Assembly: GCA_013399115.1 (NCBI GenBank)
Contig: VXAA01004065.1
Span: 135,519-199,518, forward strand
Direction: 5' to 3'
Length of the DNA: 64,000 nucleotides
Origin: Anseranas semipalmata
Lineage: Eukaryota; Chordata; Aves; Anseriformes; Anseranatidae
How positions within the stretch are numbered: the stretch's first letter is position 1; every line of letters begins with the position of its first letter. Of the stretch, positions 11,201 through 24,121 are shown piece after piece. The notes under the pieces are model-generated. The model saw only the letters and a list, made by a program, of their open reading frames with translations, did no database searches and was not told the origin of the DNA. The position numbers and the translations under genes are program-made.

Positions 11201-14200
11201 GTCTCTTTAAAATGGACAGCTGTAAGGAGCTGTAACACAGTCAGAGATAGAGGCTGCGAGACAAGAACTTGAGCTGCCTTGGTAGCAATTAGGGAAAAAA
11301 TTCATGGCATGATGACACAAGCCAACGGGACGGATTGGTTTTGCTCTCTTGTAGTGGAGTTGCGCCACACGCTTGCACATCAGTGGTGTATCTAAAGAAA
11401 GAGGTTTTATTTGCTTCCTTTCTTTTATCTTTTTAAAGATGACAATCATGGCTGAGACTGGTAAAGTGCCACATCCCCTCCCTGCATCCTTTCTGCACAC
11501 CGTGATGCAATGAGAACCTTTCCTCCCAGACCCTGACTGCGCAGGATCCAGAAATGCTCCTCCAACTAAGACGTTGTTACCGTATTTCTAAGCATTTCAT
11601 GTTGCAGTTCTAAAGAGAACTCTTTCAAGTAGGATGAAAGCAACACAAGTCAAGCTGATGCTTGCAGCTGGAATCCCTGACATAAGGCCGTGAGCATGTG
11701 TAGAAGTGAGGAGAGCCAAGCTTTCATCCTGCAGTTTCTTCTTTCGGGAGCAGAAGCAGTTGATATCCGGTATTTTTAATAAAATGAATCTTTGGATAAG
11801 ACCCATTTCATCTAGCTGTCACTGGCTAGAAATTAACTGCCTGGTCTTGCATTCAGTAGCCAGTTGAGAGGGGAATCTCTGGAGGCCACTTCATTCTGCC
11901 TTGTTAGACACCCATCATTAAGTGAGCCAAGAGCTCATTCCTCAGGTTTGCTGAAGAATTAAACTGTTGATATCACAAGGTTTGACTTAGCAGACAGTCA
12001 TGTTTGTGGATAACATTTGAGTGAGAACATTTTGTTTCATTTAACTCAATAAAAGTAGAACAAAATAATTTTTTGGAAGGACTTAAAGCCTTAGCTTTTG
12101 TAAACAAACTTAATTTTGGACCATCATTTTGTTCAGCTCCAAATGAAAATGTCTCGATTGTCTCTCATATGGCAGGTTCTGTTGAAACAGGATAAAAAAA
12201 AAATCCCATCTTTAGACCTTGATGAAGAACCTTCTGAATTTCTAAATTAATTGGGCTTGATTGTCTTTGTGCTTTTTTCTTTTTGTTTCTCCAGTCAGTC
12301 TAGTGAGAATGTTTATTGACAGGGCAATGCGGTGTTGAAAGAGGAGTCGGAGCCAAGGGATCTGAAAGGGATATGTTTTATTCAGCATCGGGCTTCTGCC
12401 TGCTTGGTTGGTGTAGCATGGGACTCCGGACGGTGCTGCTGACAGTAGTCAACAAAACATTACATTTTAAGGCCAGAGTGTAGGGTGCTACACTTCAGGA
12501 AAAGGATCTTGAACACTTATGTTATGGGCAAATACCAGCTGAGGGTTTTTTGTTTGCTTGTTTTTCCCCCGAAGCTAGTGAAGTGGCTAAATTTGGGTGG
12601 ATTTTCCTGGAGATGGCAGAAAATGTTCTTGCTCTAATAGCATGAGTTGCCAAAGCTTTGAGTTGTGTTCTCAGTCGGAGGGTGGCAGAGCCAGGCAAGG
12701 CAAAGGTTGAAAGCTTTTTGTTGTGGGCAAGGCAACATTCTGTTTCTTCATTTTAATTCAGAAACCACTGTATTGCTTTAGCTGAAATTAAAAAATAAAA
12801 ATATAAAAAAGAGAGAAATTGCTTGAGGCATACACCCAGCATGTAAACTTTCAGCCTAAAGCCTGGCAATGGTATAAATAACTGACAGAGGGCCTTGTAC
12901 TGGAAAACATTGGGCAATTTGGATAATGATGGCTCTAATCCTGCAGATACATTTACATGGAAACATCTAATGTCCATTGTTTTTCTGAGTTTGTTGCTTG
13001 CAGCTGGCATTCTTTCTTTTATATAGAAAGAAGTATTGAAGCATTTTGTTTGCTGGAAAAAAAGTTCTCTATGCTGAAAATTGTGCAACTTGGCAAATGA
13101 TGGCCAGAATGCTAGAGCAACTGACTCTGTCAAGTACCCTTTTAAGTTAACTCCAATTTCTATATTTCAAACAGAATTCTGTTTTTATTTTGAGTTATCG
13201 AAGACTTTTTTTTTCCCTTTCCATACCACTCCCATGCCTTCCATATGACAGTAGAGCATCCGCAGCTACCAGAAGGTGCTGGTGGCTTTAGTGGCTCTGT
13301 CAGATTTTGCTTTCAGTGACTGCAGCAAGTGCTCAAATTAGCCCTTCGGTTTCAGTGGCAAAACGATACGCTGCACGTGACAGCACCAGAGAAGTGTCCC
13401 CAGAGCAGCGATGGATCCCACCACTCGTCCCGTTGTCATGTAGCCCTGCCGTGCTGAACAGCCACACCACTGCCAGCGTGTCGGTACTGCGCCGGCACAA
13501 AGCTGTGGCTTCCAGTTTCACCTCTGAAAATCTTTGTGGGTGAGAAGTAGTAGAGGGAACTTCCACCTGAACTGGTTATCATTGTTACTGGACTACGGAA
13601 AGGAGCACTGCTTCCAGCACGTGATACACCAGTTGCGTTGTGAGAAATCGAAATTCCTGTAGGATGCAGGGAGTTGGCTGTGAAATGTTGTCTGACTTTT
13701 GGTAGCGGAAACAGATGAAATTGCTCTTTGGTAAATCTGTTGATTGTTTTTTTCCAGACTACAGATGAAGCAATTACTTGCCTTCCCTGCAAGGTCTCTC
13801 GTGGTGCTGTGATGTCCCCTCTTCTCACGCTGTGCTGTGGGAAGTTGGGAGCACTAGCTGGGAAGCGAGGCCGCACACGTTCACGTATACATTAAATCTA
13901 GATCTAATCTCCACTGAGGCAGCCGTGGTGGCTCAGCAAATTCTCGTCTGCACCAGAAACTGGGACTCCAGTGAATGCAACCTGACGCTCAGCCTAGGTG
14001 AATTTAAGGAGCAGCAGAAAGCGACAGGTTCACACTGTTAATGGTTTTCCCTGCTGCCCTCACACAGTCTTCTGCATCGTGCGGTGCCTTGGCAAGGCAT
14101 CAGGGGAGATGCTCAAGCTAACGACCTCTGCCTCGAGTCCCGTGCCTGGTATTAGACGGAACGGCAGCAATCTGACTGCTTGAAGTGGAGCCGTTGCCAG

Positions 14201-14766
14201 TTTTTGTGCTATAGGTGAGACCAGAATTTTAAACAGGCAGTTGACTGATCAAAACGTGGCTGTTGAGGACTTGCAGCCCTGAATTGCTGTTTCCTACATG
14301 TGACCATGCTCCAGGTAGCCATCCCTTCAAAGCTGGCCGCCGAGAACCCTTTTTTCCCATTCTTTAGAAAACTGAGGTTGATAGGATGAGGGGAGGGTGA
14401 GCTTTTATGTCTGAGAGGTTAGGAAAGTAAAGAAAAACTTGTACATTGTTGGCCTATTCCTAATAGGTAATTGTCGTTAGCATACTGCTTGTTGGTGATT
14501 TTTTTAAAAATTCCAGTATGGTATTGAAAACTAGTGCTGTTTCTAGCTATTAAGACTGCATGATCAGGCTTCTCTTATTTGTACCTTCCTGCATTTTCCT
14601 CCTTCATTTACACCGAGAAGCTGTACACGGCAAACTGGGAGAGCAAAATACAAATGGGATGTTTGGGTGAGGCAGGGTTAAAAACCCAGCTCGCTGAGTG
14701 AACAAAAGCAACTGGGTTTTTGATCTCGCCATGTCTGATGCAGGGGATGTTCTTGCTCCAAATTCA
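8232..14766. other. Non-coding unique sequence with AT-rich segments
   Basis: No exon is recognised. The stretch at about 10560-10700 is AT-rich with clustered homeodomain-type cores (TAATGAG, ATTTATAA, TTAGCAATTTAT) and has the look of a conserved non-coding element. So does 11880-12060. That is an impression from composition and needs an alignment. A polypyrimidine tract plus AG acceptor ends at 9773, followed by an open frame to about 9932. There is no supporting homology, so I do not call an exon. Confidence 0.55.
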
Positions 14767-14780
14767 GTCACCATGGAAAC
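14767..14780 (+). promoter_or_regulatory. RFX X-box-like motif
   Basis: GTCACCATGGAAAC matches the palindromic RFX X-box form GTYRCCATGGYAAC at 13 of 14 positions. A second X-box-like site lies about 360 bp downstream. RFX proteins bind such inverted-repeat sites in enhancers and promoters of ciliary and immune genes. There is no transcript here to tie them to. Confidence 0.35.
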
Positions 14781-15130
14781 AAAACTTCTCTTTAAGCATG
14801 CCGTATCTTTGACGGAGCAAGAGGCTGCTTTTTGGCAGACATTTTTCCATCTTTGTGGATGGTTTGCGGATGATGAATACTTCTGGAACGAGCCGCTTTC
14901 TTCTATCTCCTCTGAAATGCAAGAAGTTTCTACTGTGCAATACACAGTGTTCCCCCTTGAAACGAAGGCTCCACTTTTCAATAGGGTTCTAAAATCTCAG
15001 GAAACTTAAGATGTCTCTTTTCTTCCAAAAATATCAAAAAAATCAAAAGTTCACATGGTGTGTTGGTAAGAATCTCTATAAAAAGGTGCTCTGACTCTCA
15101 GAGGTAGCACAAGTATCAAGTGATGTGGAA

Positions 15131-15144
15131 ATTGCTATGGTAAC
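15131..15144 (+). promoter_or_regulatory. RFX X-box-like motif
   Basis: ATTGCTATGGTAAC matches the RFX X-box form GTYRCCATGGYAAC at 12 of 14 positions and keeps both half-sites with the correct spacing. Together with the site at 14767-14780 it makes a pair within 400 bp. Chance occurrence of each single site in 64 kb is not negligible; the pairing is what makes them worth listing. Confidence 0.3.
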
Positions 15145-18100
15145 TACTTTTATTGCATTCCAAAGTAAAAAGTCGCATAAAACTGTGCAGCCAGGAGCTA
15201 GTAGGGGAAAACTCACCTAGGGCAGGGCTCACCTAATCACTCTGTTGTCCGTCTTATTCCTGCAGTGGCTTTTTCTTCCAGAGTGGGTGCTGCGGGCGCC
15301 TGGTGCACGGTGCTTTGCCTGTTGGGTGGTGACCCAGCTGCTCCTGATGCTCCTGGTGAAAGGGCTGCTCGTGAACCACAGGCTGAATAACGGGCATGAA
15401 GAAAGCACATGAGTGTTGCTAAGCACCGCACGCCTGATAATGTGCAATATTAAATATATGAGAGCCTGCTTTCTTCCTCTCTAGATGATTTACAAACTGC
15501 ATCTCTGATCTGCATCTCAAGTGGAGGGAATGTCTTAATTTTTAATCTGAGGAACCACTGATAAATACAGCCCTGCCCTTCCTGTAGTAGCTGTGATGCC
15601 TATAAGGGTGACAAAGCTGGCTGATAAGCTTCTGGGAATTGGTGGATTGTTTATTTATTTATTACGCTGTATTAAATAGGGACAGACAGTAGTGGGACTG
15701 TCTATGTCTGGAGGAGTTTCCACCACTTGGAGTCAACTTTGAATGCAGAGAAGAGCATCCAAAAAGAGCATTCTCACCCTGGAGAAGTGCCAACCTTAAA
15801 GCATTTTTTCATTACATGAGGCTCCCACTACAGTGGCTTTTGTACAGCTCAGTATCACCTCTCTGTGAAGAGGAAAGTCTGTGACCTTCAAGATATCAAA
15901 AGATGGGTGTCTTCACTAGGATTTGTGTTCCTGTTCCCAAGGTTTGTTAATGGTCGCACACTCATGAATACTTTAGAGCTGATTGTAGTAAATCAGTGGT
16001 AAAAAGGCTGAAGGAAGGCAAGGTAGGATTTTAATTGCTTTACAGTGATGGGTCGGATCAGCATTCGTGGGTGACTTTATTCTAAGTACTGTGTGAAAGT
16101 TAAAAGGAAAAGAACCAGCTCTTTTTGGTTTATAAGCTTTATAAGCCAAACACAGGCCATGCATCGCAGAGCACATGAGAGGAGGATTGGTGCTGGTTGT
16201 TGCAATGCATATTTGGGGGGCCCATTTTCTTGGCTTCTCTGATGGTTTTGTGGTGGTGATAGCACAGGAAGCAGAACTGGTCTGGACAGATGTGTCGGCT
16301 CTCAAGTGTCACTTGTTTGAGGAAACCATTCAGAAATTGCTCCTATATGGTTAGTACACCGTTTAAAATGCTGAAAGGCTTGCTCTGAGCATAGTCGTAA
16401 GCCACCTCACGTATGGATGTTTTACCTTGGCCAGAAAATTATTCATGCCTGTTACCAGCCTAAAGCTCTGTGAACAACCTCTGTTAACAAGCTGCAGCTA
16501 CACATTTTTAATGTGCGACATTTTGGCTTTTTTTTACCAGATTTTTCAGACAATTCTGCAAGCTGGGGACTTGGTGTTTCATAAAGGATTAGAGGTTTTG
16601 GTTCACCGACCTCATCACACACTGTGAACATTTGATAACAGCTTTGTAGCAAGATGCTTGAGGACTTCAGCTTTGGGCTGGAAGGTCAGTGTCTGTTAAG
16701 GCTCGGGACAATACCAGTTGTGACAAGGTCCTGCTCTGAACAAAAATCTCCACAGCTGCCCTAGCACAGACCATTTAGAAAGAAGCAGATGTGTATCAGT
16801 GCTGTTTGGATCACTGCAGGGATGAATAAAAGGGTATCTCCTTACCTATTTGCGGCACAGTCGTATAACGAAGCGTAAGGTAGTTTCAGAAATTTCATTT
16901 ATAGAGAGCTCTTCCTTTGTATCTAAGAAGTTGCCACCCAAAGCTTTGACATCTCAGTGCTACCTTAATGGTACAAACCACAACCTTATCTTTGTATGAT
17001 GTTGTCCCATGTGTTTCCCAACGGGGGAATTACTCATTGTCAGCTGAGCTCTTGTACTCCTGCCGGGGGTGCTCGCTGCTCATGTTTTGCTCCGTGGAAG
17101 AGTTGTACCTACTACCAACTTCACAATACAAAGAAAGTTCACGGCAAGGAGGGACGAAGTCAACAAGACGTTTGTGCCACAGTGCTGTTCTGCTTTGCCA
17201 AATAATACATTTACCACAGAAGACTTCCTGTGTTATGGAGAATTTGGGGATAATCTGTGACTTTTAGATGAATAAGTATGTGCCATGTTGGGTGGATGGA
17301 CTAGCTCAGAGCAGCCTGTTATTCCTGGAAAACAAAGGTGCAACAGCCCTGAAGAAACTATTTCAGTGACTGTGAGAATGGACAGTGGATGAATGGCAGC
17401 CTGGCAGGATTAAGGAGGTGGTGCTCAAAAGCACCTGGTTTAGGTAAAGAGCCCACCTAGAAATGCGGGTGCCGTATGTAGAAATGGGCAGCAGTGCCTG
17501 GAGATACCCCTGGGGGAACCAGAGAAACAGGGAGGCTTTCAGAAGCTGAAATGCCTGAGTTACGGAAGAAAAGGGGGCTGGGTAAAAATGAAGTAGAACT
17601 TCAGTGCATTTTTGTTTGTTTTACTCCTTTCTTTAACTGTTTTACTAAAACCCTGTGCTCAGCGAGTCGGCCGTGTGGAGGGCAGTCTCCAAAGCCTCCC
17701 TGTCGGAGTGGCTGAAAGAAACTGCAGCTGCTGCAGTGATGCTGGAGGTGAGGGTGCTGGGTCGGTCCGGGCGGGCTGAGGTATGTGAAATCCAGAGATT
17801 TGAGTTTATTAAAAGGGCTAAAGCACAGGGATCCCAAGGACCAGAACCTGTTACTTGAAGGGCTCATCGGAGAGAACCTAGCCGACAGGTTAAGGGCAGC
17901 CCAGCCGCAGCCGCGGTGTCTGCAGCTCTGAGCGGGGCTGTCCCGTGCCTGTGACTTCCAGCCTGACGCTCCCATCACGGAACTTTCGGTTCCCTTCGTG
18001 GTGGGGCTGATGGTGCTAAACACAGGGAAGCACCCAGCACTCTGCAGGATCCTCACCGTCTAAATGGTTTTGAATTACATGGGAATTTGTGTGTAATCCT

Positions 18101-20879
18101 TATATTTGTGCGCTGCATCAGCTCCGGATAGCTGTATAGTCCCTTGTGTACGCTCTCTGCAAAATTTTGGTACGTACTTGTCCTGTGTGTCTTTAGGAAA
18201 CTGAGCTGGTTGAAAGGAGGAGCTGGAGACCAGTAACCCTGCATTTTTCTTTCAGCTCCTTCTGTGTGAATGGTATTTTGGTAGATTAGCAGCAGTAGTA
18301 GGTTTGGAGATTTTCTGTCCGGATTTGAGCGATGTGGACCTACAACTTTAAATCCAAATTATAAACTGTTGTATTTGCCAGCTTGCGGTAATGAGCAAAG
18401 CTTGAGAAATGTAGAGTGACTGTGAGAGGTGTCAGAGCACATAACAGTGTGACCTTGGAAGACAGTGGAAAGGCTCATGGCACTAAAAATTCCTAGAAAG
18501 CATCACCCAGAGACCGAGTCAGAGAGCACTGCAGTGGAAAAAACATGACATTTCTGTATTCAGCCAAGTCGTCTATGAAATGCTGTAATGGTGGGGCATG
18601 GTATCATTGATCCCTGCTTTTACGGAGGGTTTTGATTTGATTATTCCAGGTAGCTAGAGATGTCTTCAAGATGGTTGACGTGATTTGTTTGAAAAACTGG
18701 GTCTGTCTGAATGTCTGTCCCTTGTTACAGTAAATAATCAAATGTGTAAAGATGCTAAGATTAAATTAGAGGCAGACAGACTTCAGCTCAGCCTTTTTGG
18801 CTGCAGGCAGGAGGAATAGTGCTGTAAGCTTTAAGTCTGAAAGCCAAAGGGGCTTTCAGGAAAGCTGTTGGTAGAATAATGTAAGAAAAACAGCCATGCT
18901 CTGCAGCCTAGCTATTTGCGTATTGAAAATCCCATTCAATACTTAACCTGACTTTTTCGTTCCTGTGTGGGTAAGAAATGCTCATTGGGAAATGTTGCAG
19001 TGGAAGATGTACTACAGGACCAAAACTGCCTGCAGAGGACAGTTGCCAAGACACTTTTCTAAATTACTGCGCAAAGATTGCAAATAAAGCTCCTTTTGCT
19101 TTGTAAGATACCTTACAACCAGTACTTAGCGCACCCACCCCCGAATTAACCAAGCCGGTGTGCATCGCTGGCCACGTGCTGCCTTTGGTGGGAGCGGGGA
19201 TGTCATCACGGTCCGTCCCTTTCTCGCGGATCTGCTTGATGCCACTTGCTGTAGCGGGTAACTCTCTGCTCAACGCAGGCACAGTCAGCAGGGGCTTGGT
19301 GCCAGCTGGGTGCACTCAGATCCGCGGCCACAGGTGCTGGCATCAGAAAAAATAAGGAAACACTCAGGAGCTGCCTGAATCGGTTAGATGGCACTGCCGG
19401 AGGTACTGTACCGGGCACAGAAAAATAGAAGTAAACAAGCAGAGGGAGCCCCCAGTCCTGTGTGCCTCAGAGCTGGAGATTTGGGCCTGTTCGTGGCCGT
19501 GGGAGAGAAGGAGGGGGTGGAAGGAAACAGCACAGCGGGGTTCAGGATGCTGGGGACGCTTTGTGTGAATGCCCAAGTGCGAGTCCACGCAACAGAATAC
19601 AGTTCCTTGCTACTAGAAAGGACTAAATGGCTTCAGATTGGAGAGTCAATGTGCAAATCTTTTTCTAACTTGAACTACAACATAATATTTTGATATTAAA
19701 AAACATTCATTCGGCTTCTCAGCTCCTGACTTGAGCTCCAGACACTGTAGGTCTCTGCACATTTAAACCCCGAGGTGCAGATGGATGAGCAGCCAGCAAA
19801 GAAAACGCATCTGCTGGTTCAGTAGCTGCTTGCCATCCTCCTGAGCCAGCACGAAGACAGAAAGCTGTGGGCTGAAGTTGCCATCTCTCCTGTAACCTTT
19901 TAAATCAGAGCCCCTCTTGGGAGCTTTGAGCCCATGGGAACATAAGCAGGGTTCTGTAGGGCCTGAAGAGCCTTACAGATTGCACCAGCGTCAGCTTTTC
20001 CCTGGTTTCCAGAGGGAATTCAGAGTTTTCACCAGCCCAAAGCATTGCTGGAGACTGTTGAACATGTGCTGTTTGTTACCTGAATATGGACACTTGTGAC
20101 TAAGGTGGAAAGGGTGCAACTCGTCACTGGGGTGGTCTGACAAGGTCCGACTTTAAAAAATGGATGTGTGCTTGGTCCCGTGATGGTCAGTGCTGTCACC
20201 GTGTCAGCGGTGGCTGAGGTCCTCTCCAGCCTCTGTGGAAAGAGCAACCCCCGTTCCCTGCCTGGTAAACGTGCACGTGGGGGTTCAGTTAACTCGGACA
20301 CCGTTTGGACACCTTGCTGCGTTCGCTTGAGGCTCCTGATAAGAAGCAAGCCCAAAACCGTGGTCTGGCAGACCCTCCGCTCGCAGGTCCGAGTGCGTCA
20401 GACTCTCGTTGCTTCCTCTGCCGAAGGCCGCTCCAGCCGAGCGGGGAAGGTCACTCCTCGGGTGAGTTTGCCTGAAGTTGTTCTTTATTTTTTTAATGTC
20501 TCCAGCTTTTCTCTAATCCCCAGGCCAAGAAACTAACTGAACTTCCAGCCTCTTAATATGAGTGGAGAACATCCTGAAAATAATTGCTGCAAACAAAATT
20601 AATCTCACACTGCCTGCAGAACACCCCTGAAGGATTGCCTTCTAAGTGCTTGGAGTTAGATAAGAAATAAGCTCTCTTTAGTGATGCGTGTGCTTTCTAA
20701 ATAAACTCCTTTTAAACAGACTTGCTGCTTAAATCTGTTTATTTAGTGTAGCACATTGTGCAGATTATGTTTTAAGGAGCTCAACAACCAACATCAGAGC
20801 TTTTACATAAGTGAGATCTGAGGAAAAATGGGAGTGAGATTTCAAATATCCCATTAATCTTTTCACTTTAGGTCTGAGC
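15145..20879. other. Non-coding unique sequence, no gene recognised
   Basis: Mixed-composition unique DNA without recognisable exons or dispersed repeats. GC-richer patches at 17600-18000 and 20160-20460 open longer frames on both strands. A donor-like G|GTGAGT at about 20460 follows one of these frames, but no acceptor and no known protein go with it. 20690-20870 is AT-rich with TTTATTTAG and CCATTAATC motifs and may be conserved non-coding DNA. Confidence 0.55.
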
Positions 20880-21100
20880 CAGCTTCAAATTGCACCGAAC
20901 TGCTGCCAAGCGTGAGCGAGCTTCAGTCCAAATAAAGGAGCTTTGGCAGGTCTGAGCCGCGAGGCTTTGTTTCGGGAGCGTTTCAAGGAGAGGGGATCAC
21001 CTTTGGTTGTGACTCTGCCGAAGCGGCGCAGCGCTTCGTGACAGCCGTGTGCCAGCTGGCCCCAGCTGCGCGCGCCGAAGACGCGCTTAAGCTTTTTGCA
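20880..21100. promoter_or_regulatory. Small CpG cluster
   Basis: About 20 CpG dinucleotides fall within roughly 210 bp, densest at 21010-21090 where GCGC and CGCG tetramers cluster. It is shorter than a standard CpG island. No transcription unit can be attached to it. The CpG-rich stretch continues more weakly to about 21640. Confidence 0.4.
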
Positions 21101-24071
21101 TTTCTTCACTTGTGTTTTTAATCTGTGTGTACTGAGGTAGCTGTTAAAATGTTTGTACATGGGAAGCTTGGAGCTGGATGTGACTTAATCCTATGCGCAC
21201 GTGCAGTTCAGCCTCCGCCAGTCACTGGAAGACCCTTGATTTAACACTTTGTGCTGAGCCTTCACCTTGACAGCTGCAGGATTTTGCTATTCTTGGATCA
21301 AATTCTGCTTCCCTCCACCTACAGTGGAGCTGAGTTCCTTGTATTGGTCTTCTGTAACGTGAAGCAAGAGGGGCTAAAAGGGAATAACACGAAACATGTG
21401 CCGAGAGCGCGCTGCCGGCCGAGCTGGTGCCGTGAGACATTGCGAGAAGCCGAGGACCAGCCCCTGCGTAAGGAGGGGGATGCGGCCGGTCTGCGGTCTC
21501 GTAGCCCACCTGTGATGACAAAAAGGCTTTTTTGGTTTTGCCTTTCCCTTCTGGGGGCGTGGGCGGAGGCCGCCCCTCGAGGCGGGTTGAGTGTGAAGCC
21601 TCCCTGCTCTCAGAGGGGCGAGCAGGAGCTCTCCGAGGGGCTGATTGCCTGAGCTGCTGGGGGAAGGAAGTTCCCTCGAGGCAGTGTGTTACCAGCCCAG
21701 GATCTGTGCGTGTGATAACCCTGCAAAGCCCTCCTGCTACCTGCCTGCTATGTGTCCTGCACCATCTCCTGTTTGGGAAGTCTTCCCAAACACCAGGTCC
21801 TTGAATTTTCCTTGAACTGAGGAGCATGGTGACCGCAGCAGTGAGGAGGCTGTGGCTTCTCATCTCCTGCACACATAAATCTGGATATCTGCTGCACAGT
21901 CCGAGCATTGGCTCAGACCAGTGATCTCAGAGAGATCCTCTCACGAACTCAGGTGAATTTATTCCCTGAAGTCAAGCAAGACAGCATCTCTGGTGCCTGT
22001 GGCATATGTAGAAATGTGAAGTGCACAGCTTTTCCACGCCTACAAAATGAGGTGTTCGCCCCTTTGCCTCCCTGTGAAGAGCCAGCATTGGAAGGAGGAT
22101 GGAGGCTTCGCCGTGTTGTCACCTGCCTGGCCACTTAGCTAAAATCTAGTCCAAGTTTTGCCAAGGCAGAAACTTGGCCATTGCAGCAGCAGATGCCATT
22201 CTGTTGAATTTCTGAATAAAATGTCACTATGTGTTGGCACAGTAAAAGGCATGTTGCTTCTTGTAGACTGGCCAGCAAGGGCGATATTTCTGGCTGGGTA
22301 CTGTGGAATTAAAAAGCAAACCTGTGTTTTATGTTCGTGGTACCTGGGTCACTTGTCTGCCTCCTCTCAAGCCAATCTGTCTGTCTGGCAGGGCTGCCGC
22401 TGAGGTTAATCTGCTCCAAGAGACAGAGCCAAGCAGAGGCTTAAGTGGACAGCCCACGGAGAGCTTTTTCCATGAGACTGTCTTCCACTGATGCTACCTG
22501 CTAACATCTGCTGAGGCTGGTATTCCCGAGCTGCCACCTCCTCCCTTCCAATGTTTCTCTGTATTTAACAGGGGGGAAAGGACACACAATGTGTCAGCTG
22601 AGGGGTTTTGTGGGGGGCTGTGCTTTCCTTGGTCCCCCCATGGCAGGTAAGAGGCTCCGCTCCCAGAGCATCCCTGCTGGGAAGGGAACTCTCCTGCAGG
22701 GGAATTTCACCTTGGGTGAAATGCAGAGCAAGCCAGAAAAGAAACCCAGAAGTAGAGCCTGAAGTTGCTGGAGGTGGGAGTGAAAGCTGCATCCATTTTC
22801 AGGGCAAAAGAATGGCAACACCACCTTATTGAGCAATGAGCGTCTAATGAGGGCTGAACTGGTCCTTTCCTCCCACTCTCTTGTCTTTCTGTTGATCAAA
22901 TGTGTGCTGATACCCTTGTTTCTACCCTTGGGGAAAAAACAAAACAAAACAACAGCCTAATGAGTGTCTGTTGGGAAGCTGCCCCTTAGCAGCATCTCTT
23001 AGGTTCAGACTTGCTTTTTTGGAGTTTTCAGACAGCCACTTGCAATCGCATCCTCTCTGGCTTTGCTTCTGGGCTTGCGAAAGGTGAGGTTCAGCCAAGT
23101 GAAAATGTGCTGCAGCCACAGATGCACTGCAAGAAGTCATCTTCCGTATGTCGATTTATGTTTCTCGTTCGCAGTGCAACTTGTACACTTCCTCTCTGCT
23201 GCTTCCTAAAGAAGACAAATGCATCTTTTTTTCTTTTTGTAAGTTGGAAACTTTAGGAAATGTGTTTTGTTTTGCTTGGAGGTAACTAAAAATTGCTACA
23301 TTAATTTTAAGTCCGTTGTTGAATAATAAGTGCCTGGAGGTTTGCTTTTTGTCTAGTAGGTTAGTGCCTGATGCAATTTTAAAAATGACTGAGACATAAA
23401 ACCCTGAGAGCAAGAATTTATAGAGAAGAGATTTAAAAAAAAAAAAAAAAAAAATTAACATTTTAATGGAATTACCTTTCAATTTATTATTTTTTTCTCC
23501 TTAATGTTATCTGGGGCCAAAAACGTCCCAGAATTTGGATTGTCATGAATACTGGTGTTCTCTCAGTAGCACTTTCAAGGACAAATATCTGTGGACGTGC
23601 TGAATAACAAATCTTGCCCCCCTCCTTCAGAGGAAATCTTGTGCAGTGCCCTGGAATGGTTGCTTGCGCCCCTTTCTCTGCTCCACCATCTAGTACCCTG
23701 GAATGTGATTTTCCAAGTAAAGCATTACAAAGTCTACAGGTGGGACACAAAACACTACAAAATGTGCATCCCCCGTGGTGGCGTTTGGACCCTTTTTGTC
23801 AGGGAAAGCAAGGGGCCTTGCAGGGACATTTGGTTGGACCTTAGGTATCGAGGGTACCAAAACTCTCCTGGCCTAACCTCTATAAAATGATGTTGCCTGA
23901 TGCTTCCAGCCACAGGGCTTCGAGGGGTGCCCAAAGAGCCTTTTCTGTAACAACCTTTATGTTTCTGTAATGTTAGCAACTACAAAATGATTCCTTTACG
24001 TGATGCATGAGGCTGACGTTTGGAAAGAAATATATAGAAGAAGCTGCTGGGAAGTGTCAAGTTTAGAATAT
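21101..24071. other. Non-coding sequence with homopolymer tract
   Basis: The minus-strand frame of 228 codons at 21222-21908 is the longest in the window. It is proline-, serine- and arginine-rich, lies in GC-rich DNA, is opposed by open frames on the plus strand and resembles nothing known. A run of 20 A residues sits at 23435-23454 without a recognisable retrocopy upstream. A 7-bp G/C inverted repeat at about 22612-22641 could form a small hairpin (TGGGGGG paired with CCCCCCA). Confidence 0.55.
23435..23454. repeat. Poly-A homopolymer
   Basis: Twenty consecutive A residues. The upstream 200 bases show no coding or SINE-like sequence, so this reads as a simple repeat and not as the tail of a retrotransposed copy. 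Confidence 0.9.
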
Positions 24072-24121
24072 AGTTCTTTTATATAAAAATGCATTTAGTT
24101 CCTTTATATAAAAATGCATTT
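24072..24121 (+). repeat. Tandem duplication of a 25-bp unit
   Basis: Two adjacent 25-bp units, 24072-24096 and 24097-24121, each read AGTTC(T/C)TTTATATAAAAATGCATTT and differ at one base. Each unit contains a TATATAAAA box-like string and a palindromic ATGCAT. The near-identity suggests a recent replication-slippage duplication or a real dimeric element. Confidence 0.85.

Noticed and set aside
14350..14400. TTTAGAAAACTGAGG resembling the MIR core
   Set aside because: Only about 15 bases match and the neighbouring blocks do not follow MIR order.
14698..15009. Plus-strand frame containing FADD, resembling a reverse-transcriptase catalytic box
   Set aside because: The residues around FADD do not follow any CR1 or retroviral reverse-transcriptase pattern I know, so the tetrapeptide is coincidental.
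21222..21908. Minus-strand open frame of 228 codons, the longest in the window
   Set aside because: GC-rich DNA, proline/serine/arginine-rich product, overlapping open frames on the plus strand, and no recognisable motif. A chance frame is more likely.
23435..23454. Poly-A run as the tail of a processed pseudogene
   Set aside because: The upstream sequence shows no coding remnant, and no target-site duplication is visible. The same holds for the runs at 2955, 28082 (minus) and 50798.
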